Shown: one piece after another, positions 24,101 through 31,024 of the stretch
Position numbering within the stretch: the stretch's first letter is position 1
How the letters are laid out: each line of letters begins with the position of its first letter
Assembly (NCBI RefSeq): GCF_000003605.2
Contig: NW_003152252.1
Span: forward strand, 332,035 to 364,577
DNA length: 32,543 bases
Source of the DNA: Saccoglossus kowalevskii
Taxonomy: Eukaryota; Hemichordata; Enteropneusta; Harrimaniidae
Direction: 5' to 3'
Position numbers and translations under genes: made by a program
Notes under the pieces: generated by a model
Seen by the model: only the letters and a program-made list of their open reading frames with translations
What the model was told of the DNA's origin: nothing
The model's database searches: none

Positions 24101-27100
24101 AAACATGTCAACTTTTGATTCACTGTTATTAAATGAAAGACGGCATGTTAATATTATTACGTCATTCACTACAGATTAGTGCACAGCCTGCACAAATGCT
24201 AATCTACTAACTCTTCAGCAAAGATCACAACATTTTATACACAGGCAAAGTACGGGTTCATGGATATGTACCAGTAGAAAATAAGTCAAATAAAACAGAG
24301 CAAAATGTGAAATTCATTGTCTATCTGTGCTTGGGTATCGAGCAAAGCTCAAACATAATAAAATTCTTATTTTAATTGTGATAGAAAACTAAAATTCAAA
24401 TACACCCAAACTATAACATTTTACATTGAAATACTCAATCAAAATTGTTAATGAAGGTATGTACTTTGCATTAAGTGTATTCTAAATTCTAGAATTTCAA
24501 GTTGAAGGGTGGATGGAAGACGATTTTAAACGGGATTTGCCACTTGTCATATTGGCGATTGGAAGTATAAACACCCATAATGCACTGCTTCATTTTACAT
24601 TTTGCTATTTTATTTTCATGGTTGTTTGTAACATCGGGTTTTATATTTGATACTGCATTTCCTGTATAGAATGGTTCTCATTTATTCCTGTGTATTTGAC
24701 CTAGGTCAAACTTAAATCGAGGCTGATGGGTACTCTTTTTAACTATAAAATTTACATAAAGTATGCATACAAAACAAGAAACAGGATATTGTCATGGTAA
24801 TGACGGTATGCTAAATAAATCTTACTTGTCTCAGCCGTTGATAAGCGATGCATTGTGGGTAACCAAACCAATGTCTCCGGTTCAGCCATTAACCATTTCA
24901 TAAAACTCTCTTGCATTAAAACTGATCCCATGCACTGAGAAGAAACATTAAAAAGAGAAAATATTCCTAACATGGCTTGATTATACTCTGGCAGTGCATA
25001 ATTTCAAAGAGTGCAGTTGTACATACATGTATGTGGCAATTAATTTATTTATTAGGCCTAATGCATGACCCCTATAGGTCACACATATCCTGGTACTTTT
25101 GGGGGTATTGTATAACAGTAATAAATTCCACTTAAATCATACTTCAAATTTTTGTTGTGCTAAATGGTTTTTGCACAATGATGAGGGTTATTTTTTTTTA
25201 ATTTTAAATGTTTTTTAAGTGAGTTCATAGTCGTGCATCAGAATGGGCAACATTTTTTGGTAATTCAAATGGACTATTAATGTACATTGTACAGTGGTAT
25301 TTTTGTATGAATGTAAATAATATTTATTTGTGAGCAAATTTTATTATTATAATAGTATACTATATTCACAGTAGTAAAGCCAAATATGATCAATAATGTG
25401 TCAAAAAAGAGGGTAGGTACGGTAGGTATACTTTTTATATCAAATCTTGCAATTGTTTTTCAACAAGATGCTACAGGCATGTTTGTCCATATGGTTACAC
25501 AGGATCATTTAGTAACGAAAATTTTCATAAAACATTGTGATGCATATGTATGGAGTTGACATATTTGTGCCAATAATTTTCCCAGCATGCAGCAAGAAAC
25601 AGGAAGTGAACACACTTTCCAGTTTAGCCTCAGAAAGAGTCAGTATAAATTCTACAATTTTGTCGTATTATTTATCTAAATGAGCCCACTTACCGATTCA
25701 AATGCGCTTGTAACTGACGAGTTAACGTTGTATCCACCGAACACTGACACTTCGTAGATTGCATCTACAACCTGCAAAACAGAAACACATTTGTCAGAGA
25801 TGAGATATAACAAAACAATTTCGGAATATCTGAATCAACTACTGTTTGCATCACGTTATCAGAGTTAGTTATTTCCCCACGAGACTTCTCTGCTGACAGT
25901 ACTAGTATGTATTACAATACAATCAGAGATGCATAGCTAGAGGAATATGGATGTAAAGCTTGCATAGTTGTTGGAATGCAACAAGACTAAAGATATAAAG
26001 CTATAATTGTATAAAGTTTTCATAAATGAATTCAGATATTTGATAGGTCTGAAACCATTTGAGAGACAAAATTGAAAGTGGGTTGGGTAATCTACTGTTT
26101 GCATCACGTTATCAGAGTTAGTTATTTCCCCACGAGACTTCTCTGCTGACAGTACTAGCATGTATTACAATACAATCAGAGATGCATAGCTAGAGGAATA
26201 TGGATGTAAAGCTTGTATAGTTGTTGGAATGCAACAAGACTAAAGATACAAGTATAAAGCTATAATTGTATAAAGTTTTCATAAATGAATTCAGATATTT
26301 GATAGGTCTGAAACCATTTGAGAGACAAAATTGAAAGTGGGTTGGGTAATCCGTATTATAGAAGTTATCCCAGGGTCTTGATGACCTTTACAATACAAGC
26401 CCCGACACCAGATGAACGCAATCACAAGGCAGCAATATTAGGGTTTGCATTACCCTGGAATCGAGGCATGCCCCAAGGTCTGAGGACTATAAAACTTCTC
26501 TGGCATCAGTCGGCTATTGCCTGGAAATTTTATTTGAGGATTGAAAATTATGCAAACGTAAACATCGTCAATCATCTGGAGATCAATTTTGAGTGCAGCA
26601 ACTGAATTCGTCGATTAAAAGTGGTTTCAGACCTCACACATATATTCCAAGCAAATTGTAGATGTCTCAGAGTATGGAATGCACATACATGTATATTCTG
26701 AGCGAATTGCAGACCTTTGAGCAGACAAAGATTCTTGGTGTATTTCAGACATCTCAGAACTTTGAGAAGGCAAAGATTGTAGGTATATTTTAAAGATCTC
26801 AAACCTTGGAACATGCAAAGATTCTAGGTGTATTTTAGAGGTCTCAAACCTTGGAACATGCAAAGGATGCATGATGTAGGTATGCCAACCATAGAATACA
26901 TATTTACAGTTCAGACACTATTTAAAGAATAAAATAGAATATTTTTCATTTTTACTTACAGCCATCATATCTTGCATGAAAGCAGTCATAGATTTTTTTC
27001 CAATTGTTCCATTTAAATCACAAAGCTGCTCGCATAGATCTAATGAATAAAAAAAAAGCTTTGATGAATATACAACAAATGTAATTTTTATTTTAAATGT

Positions 27101-30100
27101 GCATTCTGATTTTAATTTGTGTTTCTGGTCATCACGCATTTCAATTAAAAGAGGGAGCATCATTTTTTATATAGGGTTTTTGTCAGAAAAGGGAAACAGA
27201 AAATTCAATCTAAAATAAAGTTAAATAAGATTTTCTGGTTATATAAATCAGAAATATTGATACTCACATAGGTATTTATCTGTGATTGTTGCTGCACTCA
27301 TTACTACTAGACCAATCTTAACAGAGAGTACTCGAATGCAACCAGTTCTACCTCTGCAAACAAACAAACAAACAACAATCATGTAAATGATGTAAGATTT
27401 AGAATATTCAAATTTCAAATAATTATTTATTCAGTCCAACTACTCAAATCAATGGTTGTACATTTATTGTAAATTGTAAAGCTACAGACTGGCCGCCATT
27501 TCACAACTTTGACAAAATTGAGACAAAATTAAGTCATGACTTCGAAGAAGAGCTGACCAACATGCACGATAGTATGTTATCATATACCTCGTATTGCCCG
27601 GCCTCGTAACACTATGGGAATCCCGATGCACGAGCAGTGCAATAATTTTCCATATCACGCCCGGGCCCCATTTACCATATTTGGTAAACGCGTCTATTTC
27701 CTGGAACTACTTTCTGTTTATAAACAACGCGCATAATTTGCGTCTGTGCTTCGATAATGGCTGACGATATTATTATGTGGATGGAAAATATACCGAAAAC
27801 ACCAGTTGGACTCATTATTACCCTGACGAAAGCCGACATTCCACCACAACCAATCATAAATATAACTAGTCACAAAAACGTGTCAAGTTTACAGCACTAC
27901 GATACTCACATTCAGCTGGCATCGGTGTCGCAGGATACACCCAGTGACACCGATGCCAGCTGACCGTCTGACGATACTGTCTCTCAACGGAAGATCGTCG
28001 GCGCATTTCAGCTATTGTTGGTTACGCCAGAATCTGGAACTGTAAACCAAACTGCTTCTTGTCAAGCAATTGTTTCTCGTTCACCGACTACGGTTTTCAA
28101 CAACTGTGAAATTAACGTGTCTTTACCAGTCTTTACCTGTGGCTACAACATCAGCTCTAAGAAATCGTCCGTTGTCGGACGGTCAGTAAACGACCAACTT
28201 AGCTGGACTGTAGTGTCCATTCTTATGAAAGCAAGTTTATAATGAGTTCGTATTTATTACCGTTAAAATATTGTTATAAATTTATGTTCATTTGCTGTTT
28301 CATTAAAACGTAATTTGTGGATATATTTGGTGACATTCGTTTGTCTATAGATCCCTGTCACTGACGTCATGCGGTACCGGTCTATTGTGTGAGAGACGTT
28401 TGCGTCATTTAGAATCCTCCGTATAAATCCGCACCAGTAAAAAAGGCCCGTATCGAAACCCGGGTGAAATCGAATAGATTTTCTTTTTGGCCAGACGAGC
28501 GAAAAATAACATTACTAAAGACTTTTTTTTCATATAAGGTATATGATAAAACCTTTATGGACTAGATACGGCTTTTGCTGCCCTCGATCGTATGGCCTCG
28601 CGCCGCAAAAGCCGTATCCAGTCCATAAAGAATAATGTTGCACACCCTTTTGTTAGCTTCTAGTTTTAAATCGCATTCTCTGATTGGTGTAGTCCCACAA
28701 TGGGATGCTGGCAGTGCAGACCACATAAAACGACCAGACATGATAAACTATGCTTAGAACACATTATGTGACGGAAAAAGCCCATGCTGTTACATTGAGT
28801 ATGTTATACAGACCACCTTCCTCAATGCAACAGCTGTGGCTGGCTTAGTTGCATAAAATTCTTTTCTTTTACTGGAAGTTGATGTTTTTGAGTCAATCAT
28901 CCCATGAGGATAGTCTTCCAAAGCCAAGATTGACCGTGTATTTGTTTGGATCTTATTTACTCAAAATGATTGCAATTAGCAAATTCAAATAAGTGGGAGA
29001 CCCTAATTGTAGTCTGGGTACTACATTGTACCCTAGTCTGTGTACTACGTTGTACCCTAGTCTGAGTACTACGTTGCACCATAGTCTGGATACTACATTG
29101 CACCATAATATGGGTACTACATTGTACCATAGTCTGGGTACTACATTGCACCATAATATATACCATAGTCTGGGTACTACATTGCACCATAATATATACC
29201 ATAGTCTGGGTACTACATTGTACCCTAGTCTGGGTACTACATTGCACCATATTCTGGGTACTACATTGCACCATAGTTCAGGTACTACATTGCACTGTAG
29301 TCAGGGTACTACATTGCACCATAGTCAGGGTACTACATTGCACCATAGTCCGGTACTACATTGTACCATAGTCTGGGTACTGCATTGTACCATAGTCCGG
29401 GTACTGCATTCTACCATAGTCCAGGTACTACATTGTACCCTAGTCTGGGTACTACATTGCACCATATTCTGGGTACTACATTGCACCATAGTTCAGGTAC
29501 TACATTGCACCGTAGTCCGGGTACTACATTGCACCATAGTCCGGGTACTACATTGCACCATAATAAGGGTACTACATTGCACCATAGTCTGGGTACTACA
29601 TTGCACCATAGTTTGGGTACTGCATTGTACCATAGTCTGGGTACTACATTGCACCATAATATATACCATAGTCTGGGTACTACATTGTACCATAATAAGG
29701 GTACTACATTGCACCATAGTCTGGGTACTACATTGCACCATAGTCTGGGTACTACATTGCACCATAGTCTGGGTACTACATTGTACCATGGTCTGGGTGC
29801 TACATTGTACTGTAGTCTGAGTACCAAAATGCACCACAGTCTGGGGTAATGCATTGTACCATAGTCCAGGTACTACATTGTACCATAGTCCGGGTACTAC
29901 ATTAAACCATAGTCAGGGTACTACATTATACCATAGTCTGGGTACTACATTGTACCATAGTCTGGGTACTGCATTGTACCATAGTCTGGGTACTTTATTG
30001 CACCATAGTCTGGGTACTGCATTGTACCGTAGTCTGAGTTCCAAAATGCACCACAGTCTGGGGTACTGTATTGTACCATAGTATGGATACTAAATTGTAC

Positions 30101-30790
30101 CATAGTCTGGGTACTACATTGTACCGTAGTCGGGGTACTACATTGTACCATAGTCTGGGTACTACATTGCACCATAGTCTGGGTACTGCATTGTACCGTA
30201 GTCTGCGTACTACATTGCACCATAGTCTGGGTACTGCATTGTACCGTAGTCTGCGTACTACATTGTACCATAGTCTGGGTACTGCATTGTACCATAGTCT
30301 GGGTACTACATTGTACCGTAGCAGTACCAATTGTGACAGAGATATGAATTTTCAATGTGTATAATATTCTTGGGATTTATAATAGAATTGACTTCTCAAA
30401 AATGCTTGCATAATTTTCTTTATACAAACCACGTCATACAATTGACAACAGGGATAATACAAATACCTTCCTTGATAACATAAAAACTCCTTTCCTTAGA
30501 AACCACCTCTGCCCAAACTGACCCGAGGGTTTCTTTTCAGTAATTGATTAATTACCACAAAAAGACAAGAAGTTAAAATACTCACATATCGTAAAGATTA
30601 AGTATCCAATTAAGAAGAAGATCAGAATGTAATGGGACATCGATCAACTTTGGCATCATCTGTTTCGTCATGTAGTAAATATCAGTGATAATACCGAGCA
30701 AATCCATAATGTCCATGACTGAATCGTTGCGATCACGGAAACCGTGCTGTTCAAAGACGCTACGAATCGTTGACATGGCAACAACATGGA
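12128..30790 (-). CDS. DYTN: Dystrophin-superfamily protein, dystrotelin-like (13 exons, 5' partial)
   Basis: Thirteen minus-strand exons splice with consistent phases to about 572 residues plus stop. In order: EF-hand-like region (residues 1-149; [35 protein letters not shown]), [12 protein letters not shown] linker (150-186), ZZ zinc finger (about 192-233; Cys pairs 192/195, 207/210, 216/219 and His near 229/233), ARTVRNRF segment, coiled coil with ELERENR and [18 protein letters not shown] (about 345-427), Ser/Pro-rich tail and a short helical end. This family scaffolds at the dystroglycan/dystrobrevin membrane complex; the role of dystrotelin itself is poorly known. I favour dystrotelin because WLPT-HRLS-AE and the SHPV-E end of the ZZ finger match it better, and because true dystrophins are much more conserved after the ZZ domain. 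No WW domain is visible upstream. The alternative is a diverged dystrophin C-terminus. Confidence 0.85.
12139..14202 (-). other. Last intron of the dystrotelin-like gene (2.1 kb)
   Basis: Intron from the GTAAGT donor at 14202-14197 to the acceptor at 12139-12140. No coding sequence was found. It holds a CTCF-like motif at 13648 and AT-rich sequence. The 12345-12620 part (from GGGGGCAGCC to GGCCCTTTAAG) is more GC- and CpG-rich than its surroundings and may be a decayed element, but I cannot define its ends. Confidence 0.7.
13648..13661 (+). promoter_or_regulatory. CTCF-like motif
   Basis: CCACCAGAGGGCGC fits the core CTCF consensus CCASYAGRKGGCRS at every position. It lies inside the last intron, between two convergent genes. 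A 14-base match can arise by chance or inside a transposable element, so occupancy is unproven. Confidence 0.4.
14203..14295 (-). CDS. DYTN: Dystrotelin-like exon (C-terminal helix)
   Basis: 93 bp between TTCAAG and GTAAGT. GT completes a Ser codon with the A of the previous exon; it then encodes [20 protein letters not shown] and [10 protein letters not shown], a likely amphipathic helix. As I recall, exon 77 of human DMD is also 93 bp. Confidence 0.78.
14402..14496. mobile_element. Truncated or decayed MITE, TACTGTAAAA family
   Basis: The right end AAAGTATTTTACAG next to TA is identical to that of the copies at 19160 and 30860. The interior shares the CACTGAATCATTCCTTCA block in reverse orientation to those copies. 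The left terminus is eroded. Confidence 0.7.
14727..15647. mobile_element. Element with about 92-bp terminal inverted repeats
   Basis: The left arm 14727-14818 and right arm 15557-15647 are inverted copies. The outer 41 bases, from TTACAGCCGTTCTG inwards, are identical; overall identity is near 88% by hand. The ends are TA-CAGCCG and CGGCTG-TA, which fits a TA target site. The 738-bp interior is more GC-rich than its surroundings and has no clear gene. It may be a non-autonomous DNA transposon or foldback element. Confidence 0.75.
16147..16194. repeat. 24-bp tandem duplication
   Basis: AAAAGAGTACTTTTAGATCG occurs twice, at 16147 and 16171, inside the TIR element. Confidence 0.9.
17461..17511. 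other. Assembly gap (51 N)
   Basis: A run of 51 undetermined bases inside the 16044-17800 element. Any frame spanning it is unreliable. Confidence 0.99.
18029..18236. mobile_element. MITE, TACTGTAAAA ends, 208 bp
   Basis: The ends are TA-CTGTAAAACA and TGTTTTACAG-TA. The interior is rich in TTAGC and GCGAA motifs and differs from the other copies, so it is a sub-family with shared termini. No coding content. Confidence 0.75.
18451..18784 (-). CDS. DYTN: Dystrotelin-like exon (S/P-rich tail)
   Basis: 334 bp between the CCCACAG acceptor and GTAAGT donor. It encodes 111 residues, starting [16 protein letters not shown]. It is rich in Ser, Pro and Arg, and ends with an acidic/leucine segment [17 protein letters not shown]. 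The last segment resembles in position the C-terminal EEVMEQL-type helix of dystrophin. A short open frame on the + strand over the same bases is a shadow. Confidence 0.82.
18785..19344 (-). other. Intron carrying a MITE
   Basis: A 560-bp intron. About a quarter of it is the MITE at 19160-19303; the rest shows nothing recognisable. Confidence 0.75.
19160..19303. mobile_element. MITE, TACTGTAAAA family, 144 bp
   Basis: The ends are TA-CTGTAAAATACTTTCGC and AAAGTATTTTACAG-TA. The interior holds GATGAAGGAATGATTCAG and AATTAATTCCAGCTAAA blocks shared with 30860-31024. It lies 41 bp from the downstream exon boundary. Confidence 0.88.
19345..19528 (-). CDS. DYTN: Dystrotelin-like exon (coiled coil)
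   Basis: 184 bp; the first G completes an Arg codon, and it ends phase 0 before GTAAGG. It encodes 61 residues with heptad-like leucines and the segment [20 protein letters not shown]. This is very close to the dystrophin/dystrobrevin-type coiled-coil motif (HNKQL-x-QL-x-RLR) and is the best single anchor for family membership outside the ZZ finger. Confidence 0.92.
19855..21612 (+). mobile_element. Tc1/mariner-superfamily DNA transposon, 1.76 kb
   Basis: Inverted repeats of 33 bp at 19855-19887 and 21580-21612 differ at one base. They begin GGGGTAGTTGG and flank a transposase frame, so the element is nearly full length. If the target site is the usual TA, the true ends are TA-GTTGG (TA at 19859 and 21607) and the matching GGGG/CCCC outside would be coincidence. 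If GGGG is part of the repeat, I see no clear target duplication. It sits in an intron of the dystrotelin-like gene, antisense to it. Confidence 0.88.
20193..21068 (+). pseudogene. Broken DDE transposase (Tc1/mariner type)
   Basis: Starts at ATG 20193 ([17 protein letters not shown]). An N-terminal helix-turn-helix with a conserved [16 protein letters not shown] pattern is followed by a second DNA-binding segment ([10 protein letters not shown]). The DDE core follows: the first Asp lies in FFDETGV, the second in [11 protein letters not shown], and the last Glu in the SPEFNSCE block. Two lesions break it. One is an in-frame TAG at 20700-20702, where the family has a Tyr before GHS. The other is a 4-bp ATAC duplication near 21017 that shifts the frame just before the final Glu block. 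Counting through the shift gives 38 residues between the second Asp and last Glu, unlike the 34 of classic Tc1. Stops follow soon after, so the C-terminus is also degraded. Confidence 0.87.
21841..22023 (-). CDS. DYTN: Dystrotelin-like exon (start of coiled coil)
   Basis: 183 bp. The first A completes Arg, then [12 protein letters not shown], a polar linker with [13 protein letters not shown], and [13 protein letters not shown] leading into the coiled coil. RLAE(V/M)E followed by a linker and ELE-x-ENR matches the order found in dystrophin. The donor GTAAAT is acceptable. Confidence 0.9.
22024..22542 (-). other. Intron with G-rich tract
   Basis: A 519-bp intron. Around 22158-22178 the + strand has an uninterrupted G run next to TGGCCGCCAAT. 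The minus-strand transcript therefore has a C tract. Nothing else was recognised. Confidence 0.75.
22543..22599 (-). CDS. DYTN: Dystrotelin-like small exon
   Basis: 57 bp; G completes Thr, then [18 protein letters not shown] and AG of an Arg. The HSKI-x-x-L/Y-S-K-RLAE junction with the next exon parallels the HSRIEHYASRLAE junction of dystrophins. The donor GTACAG is non-standard after the first two bases, so this exon may be inefficiently spliced. Confidence 0.82.
22600..23152 (-). other. Intron with 31-bp short tandem repeat
   Basis: A 553-bp intron with no exon. It contains the 31-bp repeat at 23010-23086 and a small CCCTAGCAACA duplication near 22770. Confidence 0.75.
23010..23086. repeat. 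31-bp tandem repeat (about 2.4 units)
   Basis: GGGTCCTAGG- or GGGTCCTC-containing units start near 23018, 23049 and 23080, separated by CATAATGACTTTTACTA-like sequence. Confidence 0.88.
23153..23286 (-). CDS. DYTN: Dystrotelin-like exon (post-ZZ segment)
   Basis: 134 bp between CTACAG and GTAAGT. It encodes [20 protein letters not shown], a basic KKHRRR stretch and NYLPIPP. This corresponds to the segment after the dystrophin ZZ domain that ends GYLPVQ, but is more diverged than expected of a true dystrophin. Human DMD exon 70, as I recall it, is 137 bp with the same boundaries. Confidence 0.9.
23287..23910 (-). other. Intron carrying a MITE
   Basis: A 624-bp intron with the MITE at 23672-23870 ending 40 bp from the ZZ exon. 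No other feature. Confidence 0.75.
23672..23870. mobile_element. MITE, TACTGTAAAA ends, 199 bp
   Basis: The ends are TA-CTGTAAAAACA and CTTACAG-TA. The interior differs from the 19160 and 30860 copies but has the same GCGAA/TTCGC motifs near the ends. A related interior occurs around 2590-2760. Confidence 0.68.
23911..24077 (-). CDS. DYTN: Dystrotelin-like exon (ZZ zinc finger)
   Basis: 167 bp between TTGCAG and GTGAGT; TG completes Met. It encodes [35 protein letters not shown] and a His-rich end [10 protein letters not shown]. All six Cys and at least two His needed for two zinc ions are present. In the dystrophin family the ZZ finger helps bind the tail of beta-dystroglycan. SHPV-E and the CK-x-FP pattern are dystrotelin-like. 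Confidence 0.96.
24078..24825 (-). other. Intron without recognisable content
   Basis: A 748-bp AT-rich intron between the ZZ exon and the preceding exon. Nothing seen in it. Confidence 0.75.
24826..24934 (-). CDS. DYTN: Dystrotelin-like exon (WLPT-HRLS linker)
   Basis: 109 bp between TTCTCAG and GTAAGA. It encodes [20 protein letters not shown] and [16 protein letters not shown], then A of a Met codon. The F-x-W-x-x-x-EP-x-x-x-WLP-x-x-HR-x-x-x-AE core is shared across the superfamily. WLPT with HRLS is the dystrotelin-like form; dystrophins usually have WLPVLHR. Confidence 0.94.
24935..25693 (-). other. Intron without recognisable content
   Basis: A 759-bp AT-rich intron; no repeats or exons identified. 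Confidence 0.7.
25694..25771 (-). CDS. DYTN: Dystrotelin-like exon (end of EF-hand-like region)
   Basis: 78 bp, phase 0 at both ends, between TTTGCAG and GTAAGT. It encodes [20 protein letters not shown] and TSAFES, matching the GEVASFGG-x-N-x-x-x-SV-x-x-(C)F segment of dystrophin. Confidence 0.9.
25839..26350. repeat. Recent tandem duplication, 253/259 bp
   Basis: Copy 1 is 25839-26091 and copy 2 is 26092-26350. Both start CTACTGTTTGCATCACG and end GGTTGGGTAAT. They differ by about two substitutions and a six-base insertion in copy 2 (near 26250). Homology starts and stops sharply. Confidence 0.95.
26620..26865. repeat. 45-bp minisatellite (about 5 diverged units)
   Basis: CTCAAACCTTGGAACATGCA at 26798 and 26843 fixes the period at 45 bp; earlier, more diverged units contain CTCAGAAC and GCAAAGATTCTTGG-like sequence. 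Because 45 is divisible by three, long open frames arise on the minus strand in two frames; none is credible. Confidence 0.85.
26960..27039 (-). CDS. DYTN: Dystrotelin-like exon (EF-hand-like region)
   Basis: 80 bp; AT completes Tyr, then [20 protein letters not shown] and MQDMMA, ending in phase 0 before GTAAGT. The 3' splice site is ATTCATTAG. Together with the next exon it makes 158 bp, which as I recall equals DMD exon 67, so an intron has been gained here or lost there. Confidence 0.87.
27040..27267 (-). other. Short intron (228 bp)
   Basis: Poly-T tract next to the acceptor; no other content. Confidence 0.8.
27268..27353 (-). CDS. DYTN: Dystrotelin-like exon (EF-hand-like region, GRTG motif)
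   Basis: 86 bp between TTTGCAG and GTGAGT. A completes Ile, then [15 protein letters not shown] and ATITDKYL, with T left over. It aligns without gaps to the dystrophin GRTGRIRVLSFKTGI...DKYRYL segment. The length matches DMD exon 66 as I recall it. Confidence 0.94.
27757..27963 (+). other. Short open frame of unknown origin (68 codons)
   Basis: It begins ATGGCTGACGATATT with a good eukaryotic start context (ATAATGG) and encodes [20 protein letters not shown] and onward. It ends at a TGA that lies inside the right arm of a hairpin. A second open stretch without homology I recognise (about 28015-28242) follows after a frame change. I do not recognise the protein. It may be the remnant of a transposon gene; it may equally be chance. 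Confidence 0.3.
27912..27963. repeat. Perfect 18-bp inverted repeat (hairpin)
   Basis: TCAGCTGGCATCGGTGTC at 27912-27929 pairs perfectly with 27946-27963 across a 16-base loop. Chance occurrence of an 18-bp perfect stem at this spacing is very unlikely. Confidence 0.93.
28553..28630. repeat. 26-bp inverted repeat (hairpin)
   Basis: The left arm 28553-28578 (CTTTATGGACTAGATACGGC...) pairs with 28605-28630 with a single mismatch that would be a G-U pair in RNA. The loop of 26 bases is CpG-rich. Confidence 0.93.
29010..30328. repeat. 24-bp minisatellite, about 55 units
   Basis: Each unit starts GGGTACTACATTG, continues T/C-ACC and ends ATAGTCT. GGTAC and GTACC half-sites alternate about every 11 and 13 bp, so every unit is a dyad. 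Variant units (ATAATATATACC insertions, GAGTTCCAAAATGC) recur about 215 bp apart, showing higher-order duplications. Because 24 is divisible by three, two frames on each strand stay open for long distances; these are not genes. Confidence 0.98.
30586..30790 (-). CDS. DYTN: Dystrotelin-like exon (start of EF-hand-like region)
   Basis: 205 bp between TTTTTCCAG and GTGAGT. Two leading bases finish a codon from an upstream exon outside the window, then [17 protein letters not shown], a helical stretch and [18 protein letters not shown] with AT left over. The L-x-x-x-W-x-LN-x-YD end is characteristic of the dystrophin EF-hand 1 region (VPL-x-x-D-x-x-LNW-LLN-x-YD). The internal ATG at 30776 is not the start. 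Confidence 0.93.
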
Positions 30791-30859
30791 CTGGAAAAAT
30801 ACAATAAAAGGTGATGAAAATCTAATCATGATGAAAGTTTGAAGAAAAATAATTATATA

Positions 30860-31024
30860 CTTTAAAATACTTTATTTTTGCTATTTTCACTGAAGGAATG
30901 ATTCAGTGAAAATAAAATCCAGCGAATAAATCTTTTTTTCTATATTTTACATTCAACATGTCAAAAATCAGTGATAATAAATTCCGTACAAAATTAATTC
31001 CAGCTAAAATAAAGTATTTTACAG
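30860..31024. mobile_element. MITE, TACTGTAAAA family, 165 bp
   Basis: The left end is TA-CTTTAAAATACTTTATTTT and the right end AAAATAAAGTATTTTACAG-TA. The interior blocks GAAGGAATGATTCAGTGAAA and AATTAATTCCAGCTAAA match the copy at 19160. Confidence 0.88.

Larger units (their letters stand above)
25772..26959 (-). other. Intron with duplication and 45-bp minisatellite
   Basis: A 1.19-kb intron. Nearly half is the tandem duplication 25839-26350, followed by unique sequence and the 45-bp minisatellite 26620-26865. No exon. Confidence 0.8.
27540..28640. other. CpG-richer island, probable decayed mobile element
   Basis: Base composition differs sharply from the flanking AT-rich intron, with many CG dinucleotides (for example CGCCCGGGCC near 27658 and CGATCGTATGG near 28585). 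It includes a short + strand open frame, an 18-bp perfect hairpin and a 26-bp near-perfect hairpin. I could not match its outer ends to one another, so element boundaries are uncertain. Confidence 0.5.
27354..30585 (-). other. Large intron with hairpin island and 24-bp satellite
   Basis: A 3.2-kb intron. It contains a CpG-richer island at about 27540-28640 with two hairpins and an open frame, and the 24-bp array at 29010-30328. No exon of the host gene was seen in between. Confidence 0.8.

Noticed and set aside
26318-26605. 95-codon + strand frame
   Set aside because: Starts inside the second copy of the tandem duplication and has no recognisable domain; lies antisense within an intron.
26572-26872. 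Two overlapping minus-strand frames of about 80 codons
   Set aside because: Produced by the 45-bp minisatellite; the two frames are both repetitive and mutually exclusive.
29010-30328. CRISPR-like array
   Set aside because: The units are contiguous with no unique spacers, and the context is a eukaryotic intron.
28957-30364. Long open frames on both strands (up to 275 codons) across 29-30.4 kb
   Set aside because: They are produced by the 24-bp satellite, whose period keeps four of six frames free of stops. The products are pure eight-residue repeats, with no start context, splice sites or non-repeat sequence.
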